This document shows positions 1 to 6,609 of a stretch of 8,685 nt of DNA, piece after piece (the first letter of the stretch is position 1; every line of letters starts with the position of its first letter). The DNA is from Desulfobacula sp. (GTDB lineage Bacteria; Desulfobacterota; Desulfobacteria; Desulfobacterales; Desulfobacteraceae): positions 1-8,685 of the forward strand of contig NZ_JAIOSW010000193.1 of the NCBI RefSeq assembly GCF_021107415.1, read 5' to 3'. A program made the translations under genes and the position numbers. The notes beneath the pieces were generated by a model that worked only from the letters and a program-made list of their open reading frames with translations, searched no databases and was not told the DNA's origin.

Positions 1-249
1 AAGGATTGCCCCTTTAATCCGATATTGAGCATAGGTCTTTAAACTGACATGCTTTGATGGGTCAAACTTATCCACAGCATCGATGAGACCCAGAGATCCT
101 GCAGAAACCAATTCATCAAAGAAAACACTGGAAGGAAGGCGCATGGCAAATCTTGCAGCAATATGCTTTACAAGATATGAATACTCAATAATGCTTTTTT
201 CACGCCATGAGTCTCCATTTGTTTTATTTTCCGGGTACTGATTTTTCAT
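1..249 (-). CDS. fliA: RNA polymerase sigma factor FliA (sigma-28), N-terminal part, cut by window edge
   Basis: Flagellar sigma factor that directs RNA polymerase to late (class 3) flagellar and chemotaxis promoters. Only the first 83 codons are present; the frame is still open at base 1, and full-length family members are about 230-260 residues. Visible are an ATG at 247-249, a short polar leader, then sigma region 2: a helix reading LVKHIAARFAMRLP (about residues 26-39), FDELVSAGSLGLIDAVDKFD (about 44-63), and the core-binding/-10 element KTYAQYRIKGAIL (about 71-83). The family term YA..RI.GAI at the end is typical of FliA rather than of RpoD or RpoS. The start lies 20 bases after the flhG stop. 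The best Shine-Dalgarno match (AAGGGG, 265-270) overlaps that stop and sits about 15 bases from the ATG, which is rather far and may mean weaker or coupled initiation. Regions 3 and 4 are outside the window, so promoter-binding residues there cannot be checked. Confidence 0.9.
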   Translation of the reverse strand, partial: MKNQYPENKTNGDSWREKSIIEYSYLVKHIAARFAMRLPSSVFFDELVSAGSLGLIDAVDKFDPSKHVSLKTYAQYRIKGAIL

Positions 250-269
250 ATAACAACAAAGGTTCCCCT

Positions 270-1163
270 TTAGGTTGCACTCTGAAATACTTTACTCATA
301 AAAAATGTTAAATTCCCATTTGAATCGCTTCTTACAGGGCTGTTCCCCAAACTTGCAGCAATTTCTTTTATTGCTTTTGCCGCCATTGAATCCGGGGCAG
401 TATCCATGACCAGTCCCCTTTTTTGAACCGCCTTTTGTAACTGCCTGTCAAAAGGGATGTGACCCACATATTCCAATACAACATTTTGCAGATATTTATC
501 AAGGGCTCCGCTTAAAGCAGCATATACTTTTTTTGCGTCTGCAACCGAATCCACCATATTGACAATGAGCTTAAAATATCTTGTTCCATATTCCTGTGAC
601 ATCACCTTCATCATGGCATAGGCATCGGTTATGGCTGTCGGTTCTCTTGTTGCAATCACAATGCACTCATCACAGGCTGAATTAAAGTATAACACATTTG
701 ATGAAATACCGGCACCCGTATCAACAAAAATAATATCCGCCTGATCAGACAGGGTTTCAAACTCACTTAAAAGATTGAGTTTTTCCCCTTCATTGAGTTG
801 ACTTAAATCAGCAAACCCCGATCCTCCCGAAAGAATTTTAATACCATGGTCTGATTCTGCCATTACCTGGTTCAAGGTTTTCTCTGAACTTATCACATGC
901 CGGATATTATACTCAGGCCTTAAATTAAAAATAATATCAATATTTGCAAGCCCGACATCCGCATCAATAATAACCACTCTTTTCCCCATCCGGCTCAGAG
1001 AAACAGCCATATTCCCAACAATATTGGTCTTGCCCACCCCTCCTTTACCGCTGGTAACTGCGATGACTTTTGGAAGTTTTTTCTTACCCGATGTCATATT
1101 TACCTTTCTCTTTAAGAGCGCTTGATTTTTAACGACTTTTCGAAGTCCTTTTGCCTGATCCAA
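270..1163 (-). CDS. flhG: Flagellar number regulator FlhG (FleN/YlxH), MinD-type ATPase
   Basis: P-loop ATPase of the MinD/ParA family that limits flagellar number and stimulates the GTPase FlhF; it acts at the cytoplasmic face of the membrane. The 297-residue protein shows the deviant Walker A SGKGGVGKTN (residues 38-47), the switch I segment IIDADVGLAN (65-74) and Walker B IIFVDTGAG (144-152). Residues 2-8 read DQAKGLR, matching the DQAxxLR motif known in FlhG to activate FlhF. The last 14 residues (284-297) mix hydrophobic and polar residues and could form the amphipathic membrane-targeting helix of the family; that is inferred. The start codon is TTG (1161-1163). It is chosen because a strong TAAGGAG lies 10 bases upstream and because the next ATG (residue 23) would remove the DQAxxLR motif. 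The gene begins 14 bases after the flhF stop, which itself is part of the Shine-Dalgarno sequence. An additional transcription-regulatory role, as for FleN of Pseudomonas, cannot be judged from the sequence. Confidence 0.95.
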   Translation of the reverse strand: MDQAKGLRKVVKNQALLKRKVNMTSGKKKLPKVIAVTSGKGGVGKTNIVGNMAVSLSRMGKRVVIIDADVGLANIDIIFNLRPEYNIRHVISSEKTLNQVMAESDHGIKILSGGSGFADLSQLNEGEKLNLLSEFETLSDQADIIFVDTGAGISSNVLYFNSACDECIVIATREPTAITDAYAMMKVMSQEYGTRYFKLIVNMVDSVADAKKVYAALSGALDKYLQNVVLEYVGHIPFDRQLQKAVQKRGLVMDTAPDSMAAKAIKEIAASLGNSPVRSDSNGNLTFFMSKVFQSAT

Positions 1164-1170
1164 TATAAAT

Positions 1171-1180
1171 TTACTCCTTA
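1171..1180 (-). promoter_or_regulatory. Ribosome binding site of flhG, fused to the flhF stop codon
   Basis: On the minus strand the sequence reads TAAGGAGTAA, with TAAGGAG a near-perfect Shine-Dalgarno match about 10 bases before the TTG at 1163. Its first three bases (1178-1180) are the flhF stop codon. This decides the TTG start of flhG and suggests that ribosomes finishing flhF can reinitiate on flhG. Confidence 0.8.
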
Positions 1181-2290
1181 CCGTCTCTTTCCCAAAATAA
1201 TCTTTAACAACTGCCTCTTATCCGGAACAATCAAATCCTCAGGGACTCTTTGACCATTTGCAATCAAAGAAACAGGCAAGTTAAAATCACTGATCTGATC
1301 CAATATTTTACCGCATCTTTTTGTTTCATCTATCTTTGTAAATACAATAGTATCAGGATTAAATACTGAAAAAGCAGATGCCGCATCTTTCATAATAATA
1401 GATTCAGATGTAACACTCAAGACCAAATGCGCAGAAATTCTAAAATCAGTCTTAATCAATTGCAATATTTCATCGAGCTTAGGTTTATCAAAGTGGCTGT
1501 GCCCGGCAGTATCTATCAGTACCATATCCATTGATTTCATTCTATCCAGAGCGCAGGATAAATCCTGGGAACTGAAGGCAGGAACACATAATAATCCCAT
1601 GATCGAGGCATATGCTTTGAGTTGCTCAAATGCACCCACCCGGTAATTATCAATGGAAATGAGTCCAACCTTCATTTTTCTTTGAAAACTTAACATGGCA
1701 GCAAGTTTTGCAATGGTTGTTGTTTTGCCGACACCTGTAGGGCCAACAAAAGCCGCCACATGGGGGACATTGGAATTATTATCTCTATTAAAAAAATCCT
1801 TGGTCGCTATTTGGTTCAGGCATTGGTGCATAACATATTTTTTTAAGGATTTAATTTTTGAACCCTGATCAGCAGTTTCATCCATTAAACCGCTTGCCTT
1901 CTGTATGAGGGCGCTTGCTAGTTTTTCGCTGACACCGACTCGTAAAAGGGAAGCAAGAACACCCACCGACTCGAAATGATTGCAAACCATATTGTGCATT
2001 CCATTTCCAAAGCCGGCAATGGAAATCATATCTTTTATGTCTGCTATATCTTCTTTTAAGGATTCAACCCAATCATCCTGATTCGAGTTCAGGTTCAGTT
2101 TAAGACTCGGTTTTGCATCCTTGCCTTGCGGTACGGCTGCTTCAACCTCAAACATAGTTTTTGCATAGGGGCCAAGGGGTTTTTTAGAAATTTTCCGAGT
2201 GCCTAAAATCATGGCATCTGATCCAAGCTCTTCTTTAATGTTTGCAATGGCTTGTTGAATATTTTCCGCTCTAAAAATTTTCCTATTCAT
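1178..2290 (-). CDS. flhF: Flagellar biosynthesis GTPase FlhF (SRP family)
   Basis: Signal-recognition-particle-type GTPase that helps set the site of flagellar assembly, usually the cell pole in polarly flagellated bacteria, and works with FlhG. The 370-residue protein has the expected order. The N-terminal B domain opens with KIFRAENIQQAIANIKEELG (residues 4-23). A variable, partly charged linker follows, then a helical N domain (about 100-165) and the G domain. G-domain motifs are the P-loop GPTGVGKTT (183-191), DNYRVGAFEQL (214-224), G3 DTAG (260-263), G4 TKIDE (318-322) and the closing GQRVPEDL (346-353). The residue after DTAG is His264 (codon CAC, 1499-1501), where the SRP GTPases Ffh and FtsY have Arg; FlhF proteins vary here. 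The ATG at 2288-2290 lies inside the end of flhA, an 8-base overlap, with AAGGTGA (2300-2306) as ribosome binding site 9 bases upstream. This implies translational coupling to flhA. Confidence 0.96.
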   Translation of the reverse strand: MNRKIFRAENIQQAIANIKEELGSDAMILGTRKISKKPLGPYAKTMFEVEAAVPQGKDAKPSLKLNLNSNQDDWVESLKEDIADIKDMISIAGFGNGMHNMVCNHFESVGVLASLLRVGVSEKLASALIQKASGLMDETADQGSKIKSLKKYVMHQCLNQIATKDFFNRDNNSNVPHVAAFVGPTGVGKTTTIAKLAAMLSFQRKMKVGLISIDNYRVGAFEQLKAYASIMGLLCVPAFSSQDLSCALDRMKSMDMVLIDTAGHSHFDKPKLDEILQLIKTDFRISAHLVLSVTSESIIMKDAASAFSVFNPDTIVFTKIDETKRCGKILDQISDFNLPVSLIANGQRVPEDLIVPDKRQLLKIILGKRR

Positions 2291-4382
2291 TCTTCAAACT
2301 CACCTTTCCACTTGCCTGTAAATTAATATCATCCACTATTTCTGCATGGGATACAACTAAAACAGTGGGCAGCGACGGTTCAATCAGTTTTCTGACATGC
2401 CGGCGCAAGTTTGGAGATGTCATGATAACAGGTTGCGTATTGAGTGCCACCTGTTGTTCCACTTCTTTTGAAACAGCTTGAACAATTTCTTCTACCAATA
2501 AAGGATCAAGCGCAAGATATGACCCATGTTTCGTATGTTTTATATTTTTAGATAAAACGTCTTCCAGATTTCGATCAAGGGTGATGATCTGCAGCATCTT
2601 GCCTTCCTGAAGATAGGGGGCCAGCATTCCCTTTGCAATTCTTTGCCTGACATATTCGGTCAGAAGATCCGGATCTTTGCCCATGGGTGCAAAATCTGCC
2701 AGGGTTTCTACGATGGAGAGAAGATCCCTGATGGAAATTCTTTCCCGCAACAGATTCTGGAGTACTTTCTGAACAACACCCAGACTTAAAAGATTGGGAA
2801 TCAATTCTTCTACAGCCTTGGGACTTGTCTTGGCAAGATTATCTATCAGATGCTGGACATCCTGTCTGCCAAGCAGATCATGGGCATTATTTCGAATGAT
2901 TTCAGTCAAATGGGTTGCAATGACAGTTGAATTATCCACCACTGTATATCCGGCAAACTTTGCTTCTTCTTCACGTTCTTGCGGAATCCATTTTGCCGAT
3001 AGATTAAATGCCGGTTCAATGGTATCTATCCCCTCAATTTCCTGGGCAGTTCCCCCGGGGTCCATGGCAAGTAAATGATTTACCATCAGCTCGGTTCCGG
3101 CTGCTTCAACCCCTTTTATCAACAACCGATACTGTGCCGGGTTTAAATTCAGATTATCCCGGATATGGATAGGGGGAATAATAATTCCCATTTCTGTGGC
3201 AAATTGTCTTCTGATCGCCCTGATCCTCCCTAATAAGGTACCATCCTGCTGTTTATCCACCAGGGGTATCAATCCATAACCCACCTCAAGTTCAATGGTA
3301 TCAAGACTTAAAAGATGATCCACATCTTCCGGGGCACCTGCTGCTTCATCTTCTGCTATAGCTTCAGCATCTGCACGTTTTTCCTCCTTGTCCGTCTCTT
3401 CTTCTCTTAAAAAATACCAGGCAATCGTCCCTAAAACCAGTCCCAATGTCATAAATGGTATAGAGGGCAGCCCAGGCACCAACCCCATGCAAAAAACAAT
3501 CACCGACCCGATAAATATGGGTGTAGAATTTGAAAAAAGATGTTTTGCAAACTCTTTGCCCATTTTCATATCAGATCCTGATCTTGAGACCAGAAGGCCT
3601 GCTGCTGCAGAAACTAAAAGAGCGGGAATTTGTGAGACCAGGCCATCACCAACGGTTAAAAGCGTATAGTTTGTCAAAGCATCTTTCATCTCCATGCCCT
3701 GCTGGAGTACACCGATTACAAACCCGCCTACAATATTAATTAAGGTGATTACTATACCGGCAATCGCATCTCCCCGAACAAATTTTGAGGCACCGTCCAT
3801 GGCACCATGAAACTGGGATTCCTTGGCAATGGCCTGCCTTCTTTCCCCTGCCTCTACTTCATCTATCATCCCGGCATTCAGATCCGCATCAATGGCCATC
3901 TGCTTTCCCGGCATGGCATCCAGGGTAAATCGGGCGGCAACTTCTGCTATTCTGCCCGCACCCTTGGTAATAACCAGAAAATTGATCAAAACAAGGATAA
4001 TAAAAACAACCATGCCAACTACATAATTACCCCCGACAACAAAACTACCAAAAGATTGAATAATGGTTCCTGCTGCAAGCGGACCTTCATTACCGTGCAG
4101 GAGTATCAAACGGGTGGACGCCACATTTAAGGAAAGCCGAAACAATGTTAATACAAGCAAAAGTGATGGGAAAATGGAAAATTCCAAAGGTTCTTTTGTA
4201 TACATGGTTGTGATGAGGACAACAATGGCAAAGGAGATATTCAATGCAAGAAAAAAATCAAGGACAATGGGATGCAGGGGTAAAACCATTGACATAAGGA
4301 TACCAATAAAGGCAACAACCATCAAGATATCTGAAGATTCTCTTCTTATCCCTGCAATAATTGTGTTTTCACTTGCTGCCAT
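2283..4382 (-). CDS. flhA: Flagellar type III export gate protein FlhA
   Basis: Large inner-membrane subunit of the flagellar type III export gate. It forms a nonameric ring whose cytoplasmic domain receives chaperone-substrate complexes, and its membrane part is linked to proton-driven export. The length of 699 residues is normal. The N-terminal half (about residues 18-325) holds about eight hydrophobic segments. The FHIPEP family signature is intact at residues 144-167, including EVAARFTLDAMPGKQM, followed by ADLNAG.ID and RR at 181-182. A strongly acidic linker (about 327-356, rich in Glu and Asp) leads to the cytoplasmic docking domain (about 357-685). That domain contains LEVGYGLIPLVD (365-376) and GYTVVDNSTVIATHL (478-492), both familiar FlhA segments. 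The ATG start at 4380-4382 has GGAG (4388-4391) 5 bases upstream. A 74-base gap separates it from flhB, the largest in the window, so flhA may have its own promoter. The stop overlaps flhF by 8 bases. Confidence 0.98.
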   Translation of the reverse strand: MAASENTIIAGIRRESSDILMVVAFIGILMSMVLPLHPIVLDFFLALNISFAIVVLITTMYTKEPLEFSIFPSLLLVLTLFRLSLNVASTRLILLHGNEGPLAAGTIIQSFGSFVVGGNYVVGMVVFIILVLINFLVITKGAGRIAEVAARFTLDAMPGKQMAIDADLNAGMIDEVEAGERRQAIAKESQFHGAMDGASKFVRGDAIAGIVITLINIVGGFVIGVLQQGMEMKDALTNYTLLTVGDGLVSQIPALLVSAAAGLLVSRSGSDMKMGKEFAKHLFSNSTPIFIGSVIVFCMGLVPGLPSIPFMTLGLVLGTIAWYFLREEETDKEEKRADAEAIAEDEAAGAPEDVDHLLSLDTIELEVGYGLIPLVDKQQDGTLLGRIRAIRRQFATEMGIIIPPIHIRDNLNLNPAQYRLLIKGVEAAGTELMVNHLLAMDPGGTAQEIEGIDTIEPAFNLSAKWIPQEREEEAKFAGYTVVDNSTVIATHLTEIIRNNAHDLLGRQDVQHLIDNLAKTSPKAVEELIPNLLSLGVVQKVLQNLLRERISIRDLLSIVETLADFAPMGKDPDLLTEYVRQRIAKGMLAPYLQEGKMLQIITLDRNLEDVLSKNIKHTKHGSYLALDPLLVEEIVQAVSKEVEQQVALNTQPVIMTSPNLRRHVRKLIEPSLPTVLVVSHAEIVDDINLQASGKVSLKNE

Positions 4383-4456
4383 TGATTCTCCAATTTAAAT
4401 TATAAAACTTTGACCCAAAGAACTTTGACACTATTTGCCAAATTATTGTCGCAGGT
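4383..4456 (-). promoter_or_regulatory. flhB-flhA intergenic region with possible internal promoter and repeats
   Basis: This is the only non-coding stretch above 20 bases in the window. On the minus strand it holds a perfect TATAAT (4399-4404), but no good -35 hexamer lies 16-18 bases upstream (the best is CAAAGT at 4422-4427). Three alternating arms occur on the plus strand: CTTTG (4408-4412), CAAAG (4416-4420) and CTTTG (4423-4427), so the middle arm can pair with either neighbour. AACTTTGAC is directly repeated at 4406-4414 and 4421-4429. A further 11-base dyad, ATTTGCCAAAT, lies at 4433-4443. The flhA ribosome binding site GGAG is at 4388-4391. The sequence is AT-rich, so a chance TATAAT is quite possible; promoter function is inferred. 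Confidence 0.35.
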
Positions 4457-5530
4457 TTATAATTTTTTTCCCTTTAATTTGTATACATATGCCAGTAATT
4501 CCGCGACTGCCTGGTATAACTCCATTGTTACTTCCTGACCTATATCTACACTGCTATACAAGTTTCGAGCCAATTGTTTATCTTCAACCAGGGGGACATC
4601 ATTTTCTCTTGCAATTCTTCTGATATTCTGGGCAACAGGTCCTGCACCCTTTGCAAGCACTGTAGGGGCATCCATCTCGTTTCCATCATATTTTAAAGCC
4701 ACGGCCAGACGGGTCGGGTTGGTGACAACCACATCTGCATCAGGAACAGCCGCCATCATCCTCTTTCTGGCAGTTTCATGCTGGAGCTGCCTGATCCTGG
4801 ATTTCACCAATGGATCACCTTCTGTCTGTTTGGTTTCATCTTTGAGTTCCTTTTTAGTCATTTTTTGATCATCTAGAAATTTCCACTTCTGATAGGCATA
4901 ATCCAAAAGAGCCACAATGATCATGATCAAACAGACTTTAATAAAAATCCAGAAAGAAACCTTGAGAATAAACAAAAGAATCTGCCCCACACTATAATCA
5001 TACAACCTTGATATTTCAACAATTTCCCCTTTGATAGCATAATAGGCCACCATTGAAATAACCCCTACCTTTATCAGGGTTTTTACAAATTCCACCACAG
5101 CCCTTGAAGTAAACTTTTGTTTGAATCCATTAATAGGGTCAAGCTTGGACAATTTGGGTTCAATTGCTTTCCAGGATACAGTAAACCCGACCTGGGCAAA
5201 ATTTGAGAGCAAAGCAACCAATACAATTGGAAGCATGACAGGGATAATGGTAAAAATGATTTTCTCTGTATGAAAGGCAAGTAATCTGACAATTTCAAGA
5301 TCAGTCAGCAAAGGAACTTTTTCAAAATTAAAATTAAAATGAAATATGGCAAACAGATTATTATAAATATAAAAGGCAGATGCATATAAGGCTGTGGCAC
5401 CTGCAACAAGGACGAATACGGAAGGAATCTCTATACTTTTAGCAACCTGCCCTTCTTCTCTGGCCTTGGAGAGTTTGCGCGACGTCGGATCTTCTGTTTT
5501 CTCTCCTCCACTTTCAGGATCTTCTGCCAT
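4457..5530 (-). CDS. flhB: Flagellar export specificity-switch protein FlhB
   Basis: Inner-membrane component of the flagellar type III export apparatus that switches substrate choice from rod/hook to filament proteins. At 357 residues it is of usual length. The N-terminus carries the family pattern EKTEDPTSRKLSKAREEGQV (residues 10-29). Four hydrophobic segments follow (about 33-58, 90-113, 147-166 and 182-210). The cytoplasmic linker contains KMTKKELKDETKQTEGDP (223-240) and then the cytoplasmic domain. The autocleavage site, normally Asn-Pro-Thr-His, reads NPTR at residues 271-274. Asn and Pro, between which cleavage occurs, are kept, but His is replaced by Arg (codon CGT, 4709-4711). The flanking VVVT and LAVALKYDG are typical. 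The short end after the cytoplasmic domain is basic (KLKGKKL). The ATG at 5528-5530 is 6 bases after the fliR stop, with GGAGG (5541-5545) lying in the last fliR codons. Confidence 0.97.
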   Translation of the reverse strand: MAEDPESGGEKTEDPTSRKLSKAREEGQVAKSIEIPSVFVLVAGATALYASAFYIYNNLFAIFHFNFNFEKVPLLTDLEIVRLLAFHTEKIIFTIIPVMLPIVLVALLSNFAQVGFTVSWKAIEPKLSKLDPINGFKQKFTSRAVVEFVKTLIKVGVISMVAYYAIKGEIVEISRLYDYSVGQILLFILKVSFWIFIKVCLIMIIVALLDYAYQKWKFLDDQKMTKKELKDETKQTEGDPLVKSRIRQLQHETARKRMMAAVPDADVVVTNPTRLAVALKYDGNEMDAPTVLAKGAGPVAQNIRRIARENDVPLVEDKQLARNLYSSVDIGQEVTMELYQAVAELLAYVYKLKGKKL

Positions 5531-5536
5531 ATTCCC

Positions 5537-6325
5537 TTATCCTCCACCTGCAAAAAAAAGAAAATACATCAACAATTCTTTAAATTGGGCAACGTAATTT
5601 TTGGTTACAATAACAATTATTTGAAGGGTAAGGCCAAAGAGAAGCAGTCCTGCTACAATTTTTAACGGAAACGCCACAATCATGACATTCATCTGGGGTG
5701 AAAATTTTGACACAAGACCAAATCCCACGCTGACAAATACCAATGAAGCGATCACAGGGGAACCGATTTTTATGGCTAACAAAAAAAAATGGGATCCCAG
5801 TTCGAGAATCTTAGCCAGCATCACTTCCTGCATCATAAAAAACCCGATGGGAACCAGTTTAAAGCTGTCGATCATTGCCATAAATAGAATGTAATGACCA
5901 TTTAAAATGAGAAAAACAATAACACAGACCCAATATCCAAGCTGATCCATAATGGAGACATTGGCGCCGGTTTGAGGATCAACCACATTAATCATGGCAA
6001 ATCCCATCTGGAACCCGATAATCTGTCCTGCAAGCTGCACAGAGGCAAAAAACAGTCTCAGGCATAATCCAAGGGTCAGGCCGATCAAGGCCTCAGCGAG
6101 AATCAGCAGTCCTGTTGCAATAACATTCATGGGAAATCTCGACAGGTCTACATCAACCACTGAATAAAAAGCTAAGGAAACCACCATGGCCAAGCCCATT
6201 TTCAGCCTGTTGGGAAAAACATTTGAAGAAAAAATAGGAAACATAAAAAGAAGGATGCTTACCCGCAGCAAAACAAGCATATAAGTCCTGAATTCAACGG
6301 GATCAATAACATTAAGTATTTCCAT
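5537..6325 (-). CDS. fliR: Flagellar export gate protein FliR
   Basis: Inner-membrane protein that joins FliP and FliQ in the helical export-gate core of the flagellar type III system. At 262 residues it is of usual family length. It is highly hydrophobic with about six segments (roughly 12-34, 41-57, 68-92, 129-152, 178-205 and 214-240). Family features include PIFSSNVFPNRLKMGLA (residues 30-46), the middle stretch GFQMGFAMINVVDPQTG (104-120), NGHY (142-145) and SPQMNVMIVAFPLKI (209-223). The ATG at 6323-6325 lies 12 bases after the fliQ stop. The ribosome binding site AGGAG (6335-6339) is 9 bases upstream and includes part of the fliQ TAG stop, so coupled translation is likely. In some clostridia fliR is fused to flhB; here they are separate genes 6 bases apart. 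Confidence 0.96.
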   Translation of the reverse strand: MEILNVIDPVEFRTYMLVLLRVSILLFMFPIFSSNVFPNRLKMGLAMVVSLAFYSVVDVDLSRFPMNVIATGLLILAEALIGLTLGLCLRLFFASVQLAGQIIGFQMGFAMINVVDPQTGANVSIMDQLGYWVCVIVFLILNGHYILFMAMIDSFKLVPIGFFMMQEVMLAKILELGSHFFLLAIKIGSPVIASLVFVSVGFGLVSKFSPQMNVMIVAFPLKIVAGLLLFGLTLQIIVIVTKNYVAQFKELLMYFLFFAGGG

Positions 6326-6334
6326 GCCTCATTG

Positions 6335-6340
6335 CTCCTA
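6335..6340 (-). promoter_or_regulatory. Ribosome binding site of fliR, fused to the fliQ stop codon
   Basis: The minus-strand sequence TAGGAG combines the fliQ stop TAG (6338-6340) with a Shine-Dalgarno core 9 bases before the fliR ATG at 6325. It is the same arrangement as at the flhF-flhG junction and fits reinitiation by terminating ribosomes. Confidence 0.7.
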
Positions 6341-6607
6341 GCGGATATACATGGGGATATTTTCAATTATATTTCGGGTAAAAGTGGTGATCTCGTCCAG
6401 CATCCAGGGTGCCGCAAACAAAAGACCTAAAAAAACCGCAATTATTTTAGGAACAAATGTCAGGGTCATTTCCTGAATCTGGGTCACGGCCTGAAAAACA
6501 CTGACAAGCAATCCGGCAAGCAACCCGAGACCCAGCATGGGCATGGAAAGATAAATGGTCAGTGTAATGGCCTGTTTTGCAAATTCAACAACAAATTCAG
6601 GGGTCAT
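6338..6607 (-). CDS. fliQ: Flagellar export gate protein FliQ
   Basis: Small inner-membrane subunit of the FliP-FliQ-FliR export-gate core. With the ATG at 6605-6607 the protein has 89 residues, exactly the usual family length. It begins MTPEFVVEFAKQA, has two membrane segments (about residues 14-38 and 50-72) and the conserved loop QAVTQIQEMTLTFVPK (39-54) between them. The start is 2 bases after the fliP stop, with GGAG (6615-6618) 7 bases upstream inside the end of fliP. The same frame has an earlier ATG at 6655 that would add 16 residues. It is rejected because those residues lie inside fliP, do not resemble FliQ, and make the protein too long. The tight spacing indicates translational coupling with fliP. 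Confidence 0.96.
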   Translation of the reverse strand: MTPEFVVEFAKQAITLTIYLSMPMLGLGLLAGLLVSVFQAVTQIQEMTLTFVPKIIAVFLGLLFAAPWMLDEITTFTRNIIENIPMYIR

Positions 6608-6609
6608 GG

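Noticed and set aside
2794..4398. Several plus-strand open frames of 67-111 codons opposite flhA
   Set aside because: They lie entirely antisense to a well-recognised gene, show no family features or good ribosome sites, and are rich in Ser, Arg and Thr as expected for mirror frames.
4408..4420. Intrinsic terminator after flhB (CTTTG-GGT-CAAAG then TTTTATAATTT on the coding strand)
   Set aside because: The stem has only five mostly A-T pairs with a three-base loop, and the T-tract is short and interrupted. It is too weak to call, though it could act within a regulatory element.
4393..4428. Sigma-28 promoter in the flhB-flhA gap (TCAAAGTT ... TTTTATAA)
   Set aside because: Only the ATAA end of the GCCGATAA element fits and the spacing is off; matches are what AT-rich sequence gives by chance.
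4424..4440. Sigma-54 promoter (TGGCA at the coding-strand start of the dyad)
   Set aside because: The TGGCA half is present but the -12 half reads TCAAA instead of TTGCA, and the GG-N10-GC rule fails.
4435..4623. Plus-strand open frame of 62 codons opposite the end of flhB and the flhB-flhA gap
   Set aside because: It is mostly antisense to flhB, resembles no known protein and has no clear ribosome binding site.
5083..5298. Minus-strand open frame of 71 codons inside flhB
   Set aside because: It is an alternative frame within flhB, which is complete and intact; nothing suggests a frameshift or a nested gene.
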